NCBI GenBank assembly: GCA_035415725.1
Contig: DAOOGN010000021.1
Location: forward strand, 1 to 46,183
DNA from: DSWT01 sp035415725
GTDB taxonomy: Bacteria > Chloroflexota > Anaerolineae > B4-G1 > SLSP01
Length of the DNA: 46,183 bases
Reading direction: 5' to 3'
A model generated the notes under the pieces. The model had not been told where the DNA came from and ran no database searches. It saw only the letters and a list, made by a program, of their open reading frames with translations. Positions 31,987-39,750 of the stretch are shown here, one piece after another (positions within the stretch are counted from its first letter, which is position 1; every line of letters starts with the position of its first letter). Both the position numbers and the translations under genes were made by a program.

Positions 31987-34068
31987 TCATGCATGGTCGG
32001 CGGCTGCCGCGGCCACGCGTACCCGCGCCAGCATCGCCCGGTCGCTTTCCAAATCAGGATGCGCGACGGCCTCATCGAGCGCCACGACTTGTTCCAGTGC
32101 CTCTATCGCCGTGCGATACTCACCCTGATCACGATAAATCAGCGCCATATTGTACAGCGTGACGCTCTCGCCACTCCGGTCGCCCACCTCACGCAGAATC
32201 GCCAGCGCCGTTTCATAGGTCGCCAGCGCCCGCTGTCTGTCGCCCAAGTCAGCGTAAATCAGGCCGATATTGTTCAGTGTCGTCCCTTCCCCCGCCCAGT
32301 CGCCCACCTCACGCCGAATCGCCAGCGCCGTTTCATAGGTCTCCAGCGCCCGCTGTCTGTCGCCCAAGGCAGCGTACACCCGGCCGATATTGTTCAGTGT
32401 CGTCCCTTCCCCCGCCCGGTCGCCCACCTCACGCCGAATCGCCAGCGCCGTTTCATAGGTCTCCAGCGCCCGCTGTCTGTCGCCCAAGGCAGCGTACACC
32501 CGGCCGATATTGTTCAGTGTCGTCCCTTCCCCCGCCCGGTCGCCCACCTCACGCCCAATCGCCAGCGCCGTCTGGAAGGTCTCCAGCGCCCGCTGCTGCT
32601 CGCCCAAGTCAGCGTAAACCCCCGCCAGGTTGTTGAGCAGTTTACCTTCGTCTTTGCGGCGGTGGACGGCCCGCGCGGCCTCCAGGCCACACCCAATCCA
32701 ATCCATTTCCACACGCCACAATCCACGCATATTCTGGTACTTCAGCAACGCCCCCACGTATTCCAACACCAGGTCCGCATCTTTCCCTGCACTCACCCAC
32801 GTCCAGGCATGCCGGATTTGTGGCCAGGCGGCTTCGATGCGCCGCCAGTCATGGCGGTCGGCGTTCACCAGGGCCAGGTAGTGGCGCGCGTGGCGTTCTA
32901 CGGCAGTGGAGGGACGCGGGTCATTCGCGGGCAACGGCGTGAGCATCTGCTCGCGGGCGTATTCGGCCAGGGTCTGGTGCAGGGTGTAGCGTGCGCCGGC
33001 GGTCCCCAGCAGGCCCGCATCGCACAGACGGTCCAACAGGGCGCGGCCTTCCTGTGGTTCCGGCGCATCCGGCGGGTCCGCCGCCAGCACGGCCAGCGCC
33101 GCGTCCTCGTCGAAGTCGGCGGGTTGAGGGGCCAACACACCGAGGGCATACCAGCGCGGGTCGTTCACCCATTCGTCGCTCGTTGCTATCGCCGCCCACA
33201 GCGTGCGTTCCGCGCCGGGTGGCAGATGTTGGAAACGTGCGGAGAAAGTGTGCAGCTTCGTCAGGGTCTCGCGGATACGGCGGGGATGGCCGCCAGCGCT
33301 TTCTGCCGCCAGCGTGCGGCCCACCAGCGTCAGCGCCAGGGGCAGGCCGCCGGTCACTTTCGCCAGCTCGCGGGCGGCATCGGGTTCCAGGGCCACGGCC
33401 TCCGGCGCCAGCGCGCGCAGCAAGGTCAGGCTTTCCTCCAGGAGCAGTTTCTCCACGTCGGTGACGGCGGCGGCGCCGACAAAGGCACGGGCCAGCGCGG
33501 GCTGCCGCGTGGTGAGCAGGCGCGCACTGCCGGGCGCGTCCACCTCGCAGAGGACGGCCAGCGGCGCCCAGTCCCAGGCGTCGTCGAGGATCAGGAGCGC
33601 GGGCTGGCCGCGGCGCGCCAACGCGGTTCCAATGGCATGGGCCAGGGCGCGCGCCTGGGGATAGGCGGTCACGTCCACGTCCAGGGGGTCCGCCCACAGG
33701 CGCAGCACGGAGTCGGCGGCCTCGGCCTGGGTCGCATAGGGGCCCAGATCGCCCCAGAAGATGCCGCCGCCAAAGTGCACGAGCACGTCGGGATCGTGGG
33801 CCAGCGCCGCCGCGAGCGTCGTCTTGCCCACGCCGGGCAGGCCGTGCACGGCGGAAAGGGCGGCAGTCAGGCCGGCCGTAGCAGTCGAGCGAGCCTGGAT
33901 CAAGCGCGTTTTCAAGTCCGACAGGAGGGTGTCACGCCCCACCAGCAGCGCCGGTTGGGGCGGCACATTGACGAAGAGGCGCTGCTCCTCGCGTCCGTTG
34001 ACGATGACCGTCACCGTGTTTTCGTCGCCGATAACGTTACCGTGGCCGTGAATGGATGGGTTCATCAC
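31987..34068 (-). CDS. STAND-type NB-ARC ATPase with TPR repeats
   Basis: A 693-residue signalling ATPase. A short Gly/Asn-rich beta-like start (IHGHGNVIGDENTVTVIVNG) precedes the NB-ARC domain: Walker A GLPGVGKT at 76-83, Walker B ALLILDDAWD, ARLLTTRQ sensor region and GGLPLALTLVG. A winged-helix-like linker and a helical region follow, then five TPR units of 40 residues (LNNIGRVYAALGDRQRALET and variants) at the C-terminus. No effector enzyme domain is fused. Such proteins act as switches that oligomerise on ligand binding; target unknown. Neighbours give no hint of a defence island. Confidence 0.88.
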   Translation of the reverse strand: MMNPSIHGHGNVIGDENTVTVIVNGREEQRLFVNVPPQPALLVGRDTLLSDLKTRLIQARSTATAGLTAALSAVHGLPGVGKTTLAAALAHDPDVLVHFGGGIFWGDLGPYATQAEAADSVLRLWADPLDVDVTAYPQARALAHAIGTALARRGQPALLILDDAWDWAPLAVLCEVDAPGSARLLTTRQPALARAFVGAAAVTDVEKLLLEESLTLLRALAPEAVALEPDAARELAKVTGGLPLALTLVGRTLAAESAGGHPRRIRETLTKLHTFSARFQHLPPGAERTLWAAIATSDEWVNDPRWYALGVLAPQPADFDEDAALAVLAADPPDAPEPQEGRALLDRLCDAGLLGTAGARYTLHQTLAEYAREQMLTPLPANDPRPSTAVERHARHYLALVNADRHDWRRIEAAWPQIRHAWTWVSAGKDADLVLEYVGALLKYQNMRGLWRVEMDWIGCGLEAARAVHRRKDEGKLLNNLAGVYADLGEQQRALETFQTALAIGREVGDRAGEGTTLNNIGRVYAALGDRQRALETYETALAIRREVGDRAGEGTTLNNIGRVYAALGDRQRALETYETALAIRREVGDWAGEGTTLNNIGLIYADLGDRQRALATYETALAILREVGDRSGESVTLYNMALIYRDQGEYRTAIEALEQVVALDEAVAHPDLESDRAMLARVRVAAAAADHA
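32161..32640. repeat. 120-bp tandem repeats coding TPR units
   Basis: Four consecutive 120-base units inside the STAND gene. Those at 32281-32400 and 32401-32520 differ at a single base, while the outer ones diverge more. This indicates recent duplication or gene conversion. Confidence 0.9.
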
Positions 34069-34316
34069 GCGAACCTCCGTGCTGGAGACTGGAAACTGGA
34101 TACCCGTTACTCGTTACCCACTACAATGTACTCCATTTTCTCCCTTCCGCAATTCAACCTTCCACTTGCCTGCAACTCCAATCGCTTTACAATCGTAAGA
34201 CAAAAGGCCAGGCTGGAAACCGCACTCTACGCCGGATTTTCGGCGCAATCCGTATCATCCACGCCAGGGCCCGGAGAACTGAGTTTCGATTTTGAACATT
34301 TCGCGGAGGGAAATAA

Positions 34317-34808
34317 ATGATAAGCTGGGTAGGCATTGTAGCAAAGATATTGATGCTCGTCGGGATGCTGGTCGGGCTGGCAGGCATGGTCGTCCCCATC
34401 TTTCCCGGCGTGACGGTGATCTGGGCATTGACGCTGCTTTACGGCCTTATCTTCGGTTTCGGCGGAGGCGGCGGGTGGATTTTCGCCGTGATCACCGTAC
34501 TGACCATCATCGGCTGCACCATCGACAACATATTGATGGGCGGGAAGGCCCGTGTGAACGGCGCGCAGTGGTCATCCATCGCCATCGCCTTCGTCGCCGG
34601 GTTTGTGGGCAGTGTCTTTCTCACGCCGCTAGGGGGCATTGCCGCCGCGCTTCTCGGCCTCTATCTGGCCGAGTATGTGCGGCGGAAAGATCGCGCCGAA
34701 TCCTGGCGCATCACCAAAGCCATGGCCATCGGTTGGGGCTGGTCATTCCTGGCCCGCTTTTCCATCGGCCTGGTGATGATCGTCCTGTGGGCAATCTGGG
34801 CGTGGTAG
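34317..34808 (+). CDS. DUF456 membrane protein
   Basis: A 163-residue protein with four or five membrane segments. GLAGMVVPIFPGVTVIWALTL near the start and FVGSVFLTPLGGIAAALLG are DUF456 marks, including the glycine-rich helices. The family function is unknown. It starts with GGAGG 7 bases upstream, and its promoter region is shared with the divergent STAND gene (34069-34316, nothing else recognised there). Confidence 0.85.
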   Translation: MISWVGIVAKILMLVGMLVGLAGMVVPIFPGVTVIWALTLLYGLIFGFGGGGGWIFAVITVLTIIGCTIDNILMGGKARVNGAQWSSIAIAFVAGFVGSVFLTPLGGIAAALLGLYLAEYVRRKDRAESWRITKAMAIGWGWSFLARFSIGLVMIVLWAIWAW

Positions 34809-34814
34809 AGGGGC

Positions 34815-34848
34815 AACCCTGACAGGTCTCGGAAGATCTGTCAGGGTT
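34815..34848. terminator. Hairpin between convergent genes
   Basis: Arms AACCCTGACAG and CTGTCAGGGTT plus inner pairs give a 15-bp stem with a CGGA loop. It sits between the convergent DUF456 and small helical protein genes and overlaps the latter's stop. There is no U-tract, so a REP-like repeat or bidirectional block is possible rather than a classic terminator. Confidence 0.55.
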
Positions 34849-35062
34849 GGTCCGGCTTCACCTTAGCGGCAATTTTGACTACCAGATCGCCGATGCGCTG
34901 CACAGTTTTCTCATTGGCGAGCGCCGCATCGACCTTGTCAGTTTCGTCTGGATGCTGCGCCTTGATATAGTCCACGGCCGTGTCCAGCGCCGCTTGCGCG
35001 TCTTCTTCCGACACCCCGGCTACTTGCGCCAATCGTTTGATCAGAGTCTCTAAATTGCCCAT
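34841..35062 (-). CDS. Small helical protein, paralogue B
   Basis: A 73-residue acidic, all-helical protein (LETLIKRLAQVAGVSEEDAQ and DAALANEKTVQRIGDLVVKI). It is clearly related to the next gene upstream: both have a short N-terminal helix, a V/I-xEExAQ turn and the shared string DAALANE. It resembles small DUF2267/DUF2780-like proteins, but this is weak. It lies 6 bases after its paralogue, in one operon. Function unknown. Confidence 0.7.
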   Translation of the reverse strand: MGNLETLIKRLAQVAGVSEEDAQAALDTAVDYIKAQHPDETDKVDAALANEKTVQRIGDLVVKIAAKVKPDQP

Positions 35063-35068
35063 CGGTCT

Positions 35069-35296
35069 CTATTTCTTGCTGAACAAATCGCTCAGGCCCT
35101 CCAGGCCCTTGTCAATAAGCTGGCTCGCCTGGCCCAAGAGCGCTTCATTCGCCAGTGCCGCGTCAAGCTGCCCGGCAAGGGGCGCCGGCAGCTTTTCCTT
35201 GAGGAACTTCATCACCGTCTCCACCGCCGTCCTGGCCTGCGCCTCCTGGATTCCAGCTTTGCTCGCTACCAACTTAATCAGCTCGTCCATAGCCAT
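35069..35296 (-). CDS. Small helical protein, paralogue A
   Basis: A 75-residue protein, DELIKLVASKAGIQEAQART then FLKEKLPAPLAGQLDAALAN. The KLPAPLAGQ block recalls DUF2267/DUF2780-type small helical proteins. GGGAGG precedes the ATG. It pairs with the 73-residue paralogue just downstream. Function unknown. Confidence 0.72.
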   Translation of the reverse strand: MAMDELIKLVASKAGIQEAQARTAVETVMKFLKEKLPAPLAGQLDAALANEALLGQASQLIDKGLEGLSDLFSKK

Positions 35297-35353
35297 ACCT
35301 CCCTTAAAAATAAACCGCTCATCTCGCTAATCTACACGAATCTTTCTCGGAAA

Positions 35354-35697
35354 GTTACTATTCAGGTTTGTAAACCTGGCGAAGCCACTTGTTCCCTATA
35401 GCAGGTCCTGCGCAGATTTTGGTATACCAGGTGCTCTTGGATGACGAGATATTCATGTTTCTATAAGCCCCATTCCCCCTGCCCCCCTTCCCCCCAGGAA
35501 AGGGGATTTTTGAGGGGGTGTGGCGGGCGGCTTCGCCGCCCGCCACACCCCCTCTTTTTTGCCCCCTTCTCCTCCGCTGGCGGGGGAGAAGGGGGTTGGG
35601 GGATGAGAGGGTCAGCACCTATGGCCGCAGTGTCAACCCATGATGCACCTTCCCCAAAGTCCCATTCGCCACCTGGCAAGGACGGCTGAATAGTTAC
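35354..35697. mobile_element. MITE-like element, family GTNACTATTCAG, full copy with target duplication
   Basis: Ends GTTACTATTCAG and CTGAATAGTTAC are 12-bp inverted repeats with one mismatch. The direct repeat CTCGGAAA flanks the element on both sides (35346-35353 and 35698-35705), an 8-bp target duplication. The middle has C-rich tracts and a 20-bp GC-rich hairpin with a TTC loop at 35512-35554, followed by CTTTTTT, which would end transcription on the plus strand. There is no ORF for a transposase. The rest of 35297-35793 has no gene. Confidence 0.85.
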
Positions 35698-35793
35698 CTC
35701 GGAAAAAAATTAGCGAGGATTCTCCTGATACGCGGTTAGGATTTTCATTCCACCGTCGGCAAACCGCAGGTTCGTGATGAATCCGCCCCCCGT

Positions 35794-36822
35794 CTACAAG
35801 GTCTCTCGAAACGCCTGCAAGGTGCGTTCGATGCCCTCGTCATCAATCCAGTAGTGCGTCACCGCGCGGAAGCTGCGCGCCGAATGCGGGCCGATCAGGA
35901 TGCCGTCCTCGCGCAGGCGGGCGGCGACTTCTTCAGCCGATAGCGTCACCTGCGGGGCCAGGCTGAAGTAGAGGATGTTGGTGAAGACCGGTTCAACCAC
36001 GACGCCCGGCAGTTCCGCCAGCCCTTCGGCGAGCCGTTTGGCCCGCGCGTGATCTTCGACCAGCCGCCCGGTCATCTGCTCCAGCGCGACGATGCCCGCC
36101 GCCGCGATCACGCCGGCCTGACGCATCCCGCCGCCGATGATCTTACGCGACCGCCGCGCCTGCTTGATAAATTCGGCGCTTCCACACAACACCGATCCCA
36201 CCGGTGCACATAGCCCCTTCGAGAGGCAAAACGTCACCGAATCGGCGTCCTGCACCAGCTCACGCGCTTCCACGCCCAACGCCGCCGCCGCGTTGAAAAT
36301 GCGCGCGCCGTCGACGTGGATTTTCAAGCCATGCTCGCGGGCCAGTTCACCCATCCGCGCCATATACCAGGGAGTGAGCGGAGCGCCGTTGCAGACGTTG
36401 TTCGTGTTCTCCAGGCAGATCAAGCGGGTGCGGGGGAAATGCTCGTCGTCGGTGCGAATCGCCGCGCGCACATCGCTCAGGCACAACGTCCCCTCCATCT
36501 GGTTAGGAACGGTATGCGGCATGATGCCGCCCAGGGCTGCCATCCCCCCCTGTTCGTACAGAAATGTGTGGCTCTTGTCACCCAGGATCACTTCGTCGCC
36601 GCGCCCACAGTGGGTCAGCAGTGCCGTCAGGTTCCCCATCGTCCCGCTGACGACGAAAACGGCGGCTTCTTTGCCCATCCGCTCTGCCGCCATCGCTTCG
36701 AGCCTATTGACGGTGGGGTCCTCCCCGTAGACGTCATCGCCCACTTCGGCGTGTGCCATCGCTTCCCACATCGCCGGCGTCGGTTTTGTCACCGTGTCGC
36801 TGCGTAAATCGACAATGTTCAT
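35794..36822 (-). CDS. ltaE: Low-specificity L-threonine aldolase
   Basis: A 342-residue PLP enzyme of the beta-eliminating lyase family, cleaving L-threonine or L-allo-threonine to glycine and acetaldehyde. DLRSDTVTKPTPAM opens the protein, VGDDVYGEDPTVNRLE follows, His85 stacks on the cofactor, HVDGARIFNAA binds it, and Lys202 in CLSKGLCAPVGS forms the Schiff base. The ATG at 36822 follows AAAGGAG; the ORF extends 21 bases further without a ribosome site. It stands as a single gene. Confidence 0.94.
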   Translation of the reverse strand: MNIVDLRSDTVTKPTPAMWEAMAHAEVGDDVYGEDPTVNRLEAMAAERMGKEAAVFVVSGTMGNLTALLTHCGRGDEVILGDKSHTFLYEQGGMAALGGIMPHTVPNQMEGTLCLSDVRAAIRTDDEHFPRTRLICLENTNNVCNGAPLTPWYMARMGELAREHGLKIHVDGARIFNAAAALGVEARELVQDADSVTFCLSKGLCAPVGSVLCGSAEFIKQARRSRKIIGGGMRQAGVIAAAGIVALEQMTGRLVEDHARAKRLAEGLAELPGVVVEPVFTNILYFSLAPQVTLSAEEVAARLREDGILIGPHSARSFRAVTHYWIDDEGIERTLQAFRETL

Positions 36823-36889
36823 CCAGCACTCCTTTCCACCCAAAAACTGACCCCTAATCTACACGAATTCCCATGAATAGCAACCAAAC

Positions 36890-36909
36890 CGCGAGTTGGC
36901 AACTTGCGC
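36890..36909. repeat. GCGAGTTGGCAACTTGC palindrome
   Basis: A single short palindrome matching the second half of the double hairpin at 8615-8670. Confidence 0.5.
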
Positions 36910-36931
36910 TACCTTTCAGGAGAAAACCAAA

Positions 36932-36952
36932 AGCCCCCGGAAACCGGGGGCT
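36932..36952 (-). terminator. Rho-independent terminator of tRNA-Leu
   Basis: On the minus strand AGCCCCCGG, TTT loop, CCGGGGGCT, then TTTTGGTTTT. It lies 3 bases after the tRNA CCA end. Confidence 0.85.
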
Positions 36953-36955
36953 GGG

Positions 36956-37042
36956 TGGTGCCGAAGCTGGGAGTTGAACCCAGACGAGCGTAAGCTCACC
37001 ACGCCCTGAACGTGGCGCGTCTGCCTATTCCGCCACTTCGGC
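36956..37042 (-). tRNA. tRNA-Leu (anticodon CAG)
   Basis: An 87-base class II tRNA with the CCA encoded. Acceptor arms GCCGAAG and CTTCGGC pair fully. The anticodon stem CCACG/CGTGG holds loop TTCAGGG, giving CAG (leucine, CUG codons). A long variable arm (GAGCTTACGCTC) and a T-loop GTTCAACTC complete the fold. Confidence 0.97.
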
Positions 37043-37092
37043 ATGTTCGTGTTCGTGCGCTGTCAGGTTCCTGGTCGGCTCGAACAGGTAAA

Positions 37093-37120
37093 ATTTTAGC
37101 GTAAAGCGCCATTTTGTCAA
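37093..37120 (-). promoter_or_regulatory. Promoter of tRNA-Leu
   Basis: On the minus strand TTGACA (37120-37115), a 16-base spacer and TAAAAT (37098-37093). It is about 45 bases upstream of the mature tRNA end. Confidence 0.75.
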
Positions 37121-37161
37121 GCGTAGCCCACCGCGAAACGATGCGGTTAAGGCAGAAAGTA

Positions 37162-37189
37162 TTGTGCTCTCCCGTAAGTATGCTAGAAT
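37162..37189 (+). promoter_or_regulatory. Putative promoter of the enolase-superfamily gene
   Basis: TTGTGC, 16-base spacer, then extended -10 TGCTAGAAT. It would give a leader of about 100 bases containing the hairpin repeat at 37233-37265. Confidence 0.5.
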
Positions 37190-37232
37190 CGAGCATCCTT
37201 GTGGAATGCTGAAAGAGTCAGTAGATCTCGGA

Positions 37233-37265
37233 CCGGAACGGGGATCTGACGATCCCCTCGGAGCA
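37233..37265 (+). repeat. CCGGAACGGGGATC hairpin repeat, copy 1
   Basis: GGGGATC-TGAC-GATCCCC hairpin within a 33-base unit that is identical to 39643-39675. It lies 31 bases ahead of a start codon, in the leader. Confidence 0.75.
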
Positions 37266-37296
37266 AGAGGATATTTTTCATCAGGAGGTAACAGCT

Positions 37297-38367
37297 ATGC
37301 AAATCACCCACGTTGAAGTGATACCAGTGGAACTGCACCTGCGTCTGCCCTTCCGCGCGGCGTACCGCGGCGAAGACGCCCCAGAGCACGCGGCGGCCGT
37401 CTTCGTGCGCCTCGAGACCCGGCAAGGCGACGTCGCCTGGGGGTGCGCGGCCTTCGATACCGCCCTGACCGGCGAGACGCTCGACAGCGTCACCGCAGCA
37501 TGCCGCGCCTGCGCCGACCGCGCCCGCGACCTGAACCCGCTCAACACCGAGTACGCGCTCGCCGAACTCAGCGCGCTGACAAGCGATACGCCTGCGGCTC
37601 TATGCGCCTTCGACATCGCCTTTCACGACCTGCTGGGGTTGGCAGCCGGTATGCCACTGTACCGCCTCCTGGGAGGGTACCGTGACCGCATCCAGACTTC
37701 CGTCGTCATCGGCCTGGGTACCGTGCAAGAAACCGTCGAAATGGCCCACGACCGCGTCCGTCAGGGGTTCCGCATCCTCAAGCTCAAGGGCGGGCTGAAC
37801 CCTGAGGAGGATGTGCGCCGCGCCCGCGCCGTCCACGATGCGTTTCCCAACTGCATTCTGCGGCTGGATGCGGACGGCGGCTACAGCATCCGCGAGGCGC
37901 TCGATGTCGCGCAAGCGCTCGCGGGCCGCCTGGAGATGCTGGAACAACCTATCTCGCCGGCGGAAGGCGTCGAAGCACTCCGACAGGTCACGATGCAGAG
38001 CAAGATACCGATCCTGGCTTCGCAAAGCGTCATCGGGGCGGCGTCGGCGCTGAACATCGCCAGTCACAAGGCCGCCAGCGGCATCAGCATCAAACTGGCG
38101 ACGTGCGGCGGGATCACCTGCGCCCGGCAGATGGACGCCATCGCCCGCGCCGCGCAGATGACAACGATGGTCGGCAGTTTGAGTGAACCCGCACTGCTCA
38201 TCGCGGCGGGATTGGCCTTCGCCTTGAGCAGTCCCGCCGTCCACTACGGCGATCTGGACGGTCACTTCGACCTAGAAAATGATCCCACCTGCGCGCGTTT
38301 CGTGGTACAAGACGGCTGGCTGATCGCTACGGACGTCCCCGGTTTGGGGTGCATGGTCAATCTATAA
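37297..38367 (+). CDS. Enolase-superfamily enzyme (dipeptide epimerase / muconate cycloisomerase-like) lacking one metal ligand
   Basis: A 356-residue protein of the mandelate racemase/muconate lactonizing type: capping domain first, then the TIM barrel. Visible catalytic residues are Lys162 and Lys164 in LKLKGG, metal ligands Asp191 (LRLDADGGYS) and Glu216 (EQP), and Lys266 in ISIKLATCGG. The third metal ligand, normally in ADES, falls in ASQS (241-244), so the carboxylate is missing. Layout is closest to Ala-Glu-type dipeptide epimerases. AGGAGG precedes the ATG. Activity is uncertain because of the altered site. Confidence 0.85.
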   Translation: MQITHVEVIPVELHLRLPFRAAYRGEDAPEHAAAVFVRLETRQGDVAWGCAAFDTALTGETLDSVTAACRACADRARDLNPLNTEYALAELSALTSDTPAALCAFDIAFHDLLGLAAGMPLYRLLGGYRDRIQTSVVIGLGTVQETVEMAHDRVRQGFRILKLKGGLNPEEDVRRARAVHDAFPNCILRLDADGGYSIREALDVAQALAGRLEMLEQPISPAEGVEALRQVTMQSKIPILASQSVIGAASALNIASHKAASGISIKLATCGGITCARQMDAIARAAQMTTMVGSLSEPALLIAAGLAFALSSPAVHYGDLDGHFDLENDPTCARFVVQDGWLIATDVPGLGCMVNL

Positions 38368-38468
38368 GGTACGCACGTTCTGCGTCGCCGGCAGCCTAGG
38401 TGCCGGCACTCGCCCATGTCCAGCGCGCGGATGGGTCCTCCGGGATAGGCGAATTCTCGATTTTGGGG

Positions 38469-38474
38469 TATAAT
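38469..38474 (+). promoter_or_regulatory. -10 of the corA transcript
   Basis: TATAAT in GGGGTATAATGAGG. No convincing -35 is seen. It implies a leader of about 230 bases before corA. Confidence 0.5.
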
Positions 38475-38519
38475 GAGGCCGTTCAAGCTATTTTCTATCC
38501 ATAAGTGAGGTTGGTTCCC

Positions 38520-38600
38520 TTGAAGAAACGTAAGAAAGATCCCTATAGTAGACGTCGGCTGGGATGTTCCAGCGCGCCTATTTCACCAGGAGGTGTTTAG
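38520..38600 (+). CDS. Small basic ORF in the corA leader (possible leader peptide)
   Basis: A 26-residue ORF, TTG start, with GAGG 9 bases upstream. It begins MKKRKKDPYSRRR, very basic, and ends with a Pro/Gly-containing tail and TAG. Its 3' end overlaps CAGGAG (38587-38592), one arm of the predicted leader folding. It could be a regulatory leader peptide for corA, comparable in idea to the leader ORFs known upstream of some bacterial Mg transporter genes. It may also be chance. Confidence 0.4.
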   Translation: MKKRKKDPYSRRRLGCSSAPISPGGV

Positions 38601-38710
38601 TCTGATCTCCTGAATGACGCCTGCCGGATCACCCCAGCGGATTGGCAACCCTAGCGCACCGCTCACTACATTCCCGGTAGGAATGTCAAAAAAAATACAG
38701 GAGGCAGGCG
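38587..38710 (+). promoter_or_regulatory. corA leader with anti-Shine-Dalgarno segments
   Basis: CTCCTG (38607-38612) can pair either with CAGGAG at 38587-38592 or with CAGGAG of the corA ribosome site at 38698-38703. CGCCTGCC (38618-38625) is the exact complement of GGCAGGCG at 38703-38710, directly ahead of the ATG. A separate hairpin, ACATTCC and GGAATGT, lies at 38668-38686. This suggests alternative structures that hide or free the ribosome site. I could not fit the M-box or another known riboswitch consensus. Confidence 0.5.
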
Positions 38711-39640
38711 ATGATTACATTTCTCAAGACGACAGAAGAAGGATTGCTCCGGGTCAATGAAGTCGTGCCCGGCTGTTGGATCCGGGCCACCGATCCGACC
38801 CCAGAAGAGGTTGCACAACTGCAAGCCCTGGGAGTTCCCCAAGACTTTATCTCCTATGCCCTTGACCTCGATGAACGATCGCGGGTCGAAAAATCAAATG
38901 GCGACACTCTCATTGTGGTCAAGATTCCGCATTATCAGGGAGATACTTCTGATATTCCCTATATTGCCATTCCGTTGGGGATTATGCTCGCCCCGAACTT
39001 CGTGGTGACGATTTGCCGCGTGGAAAGTGATCTGCTGCGCGATGCCGCCGCAGGACGGCTGCGGGGATTATCAACCGGCAAACGCAATCGCTTCACCCTG
39101 TATTTGTTTTTGGGCACCGCCACCCGTTATTTGCACTGCCTGCGTGAAATCAACCGGCGGGTCGATGAGTTAGAAGACAAATTGCAGCGTTCGATGCGCA
39201 ACCAGGAGGTGCTGGAATTGCTGAAATATGAGAAAAGTCTGACTTATTTCACCACCGCCCTCAAATCCAACGAGCTGATGATGGAACGACTCCAACGCAA
39301 TCAGCTTTTCCAAACATATCCTGACGATTTGGAGTTGTTGGAAGACGTCCTCACCGAGAATCGCCAGGCGATTGAGATGGTCAATATCTCCAGCGCCATC
39401 CTCAGCCAGATGATGGATGCATTTGCGTCGATTATTTCCAACAATCTGAACGTGGTTATGAAATTTCTGGCGTCGATCACGATTATCATTTCCCTGCCGA
39501 CGGTCGTAGCCAGTTTCTTCGGCATGAACGTTCACCTGCCCCTGGAAAATTCTCCTTTTGCCTTCCCCATCATCCTGATTATCTCGGTCGCTATTGCCGT
39601 CCTGGTGGCGTGGAATTTTTCACGACGCGATTGGCTATAA
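38711..39640 (+). CDS. corA: CorA-family magnesium transporter
   Basis: A 309-residue member of the CorA family, which forms pentameric Mg (or Co) channels. The long N-terminal cytoplasmic part is followed by two C-terminal membrane helices joined by the signature GMN, here FFGMNVHLPLE. The N-terminal region resembles the shorter CorA types of Gram-positive bacteria (WIRATDPTPEEVAQL). AGGAGG precedes the start. The 230-base leader carries a small ORF and potential ribosome-site masking, so expression is probably controlled at translation. Confidence 0.94.
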   Translation: MITFLKTTEEGLLRVNEVVPGCWIRATDPTPEEVAQLQALGVPQDFISYALDLDERSRVEKSNGDTLIVVKIPHYQGDTSDIPYIAIPLGIMLAPNFVVTICRVESDLLRDAAAGRLRGLSTGKRNRFTLYLFLGTATRYLHCLREINRRVDELEDKLQRSMRNQEVLELLKYEKSLTYFTTALKSNELMMERLQRNQLFQTYPDDLELLEDVLTENRQAIEMVNISSAILSQMMDAFASIISNNLNVVMKFLASITIIISLPTVVASFFGMNVHLPLENSPFAFPIILIISVAIAVLVAWNFSRRDWL

Positions 39641-39642
39641 TT

Positions 39643-39703
39643 CCGGAACGGGGATCTGACGATCCCCTCGGAGCACAGGGAGCTGACGATCCCCTTCGGA
39701 GCA
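39643..39703 (+). repeat. CCGGAACGGGGATC hairpin repeat, copies 2 and 3
   Basis: 39643-39675 is identical to 37233-37265. A decayed copy (GGGAGCTGACGATCCCC) follows directly to 39703. They lie between corA and the glucosidase gene, 48 bases or more ahead of the ATG. Confidence 0.75.
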
Positions 39704-39750
39704 TTGGGTGATTATCTACTGAGACCGATAGTTTCTGTGAAGGGAGCCTT

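Noticed and set aside
32161..32640. Regular 120-bp repeats as a CRISPR array
   Set aside because: Units are contiguous coding TPR repeats without unique spacers.
31987..34068. Antiphage STAND (Avs-like) defence gene
   Set aside because: No fused effector domain, no neighbouring defence genes, and TPR-type STAND proteins have many other roles.
31855..34320. 821-residue plus-strand ORF with repeated segments
   Set aside because: Antisense to the STAND gene; its internal repeats only mirror the TPR-coding units.
38481..38710. M-box magnesium riboswitch before corA
   Set aside because: Only a short GTGAGG-like start resembles it; the conserved core segments could not be found.
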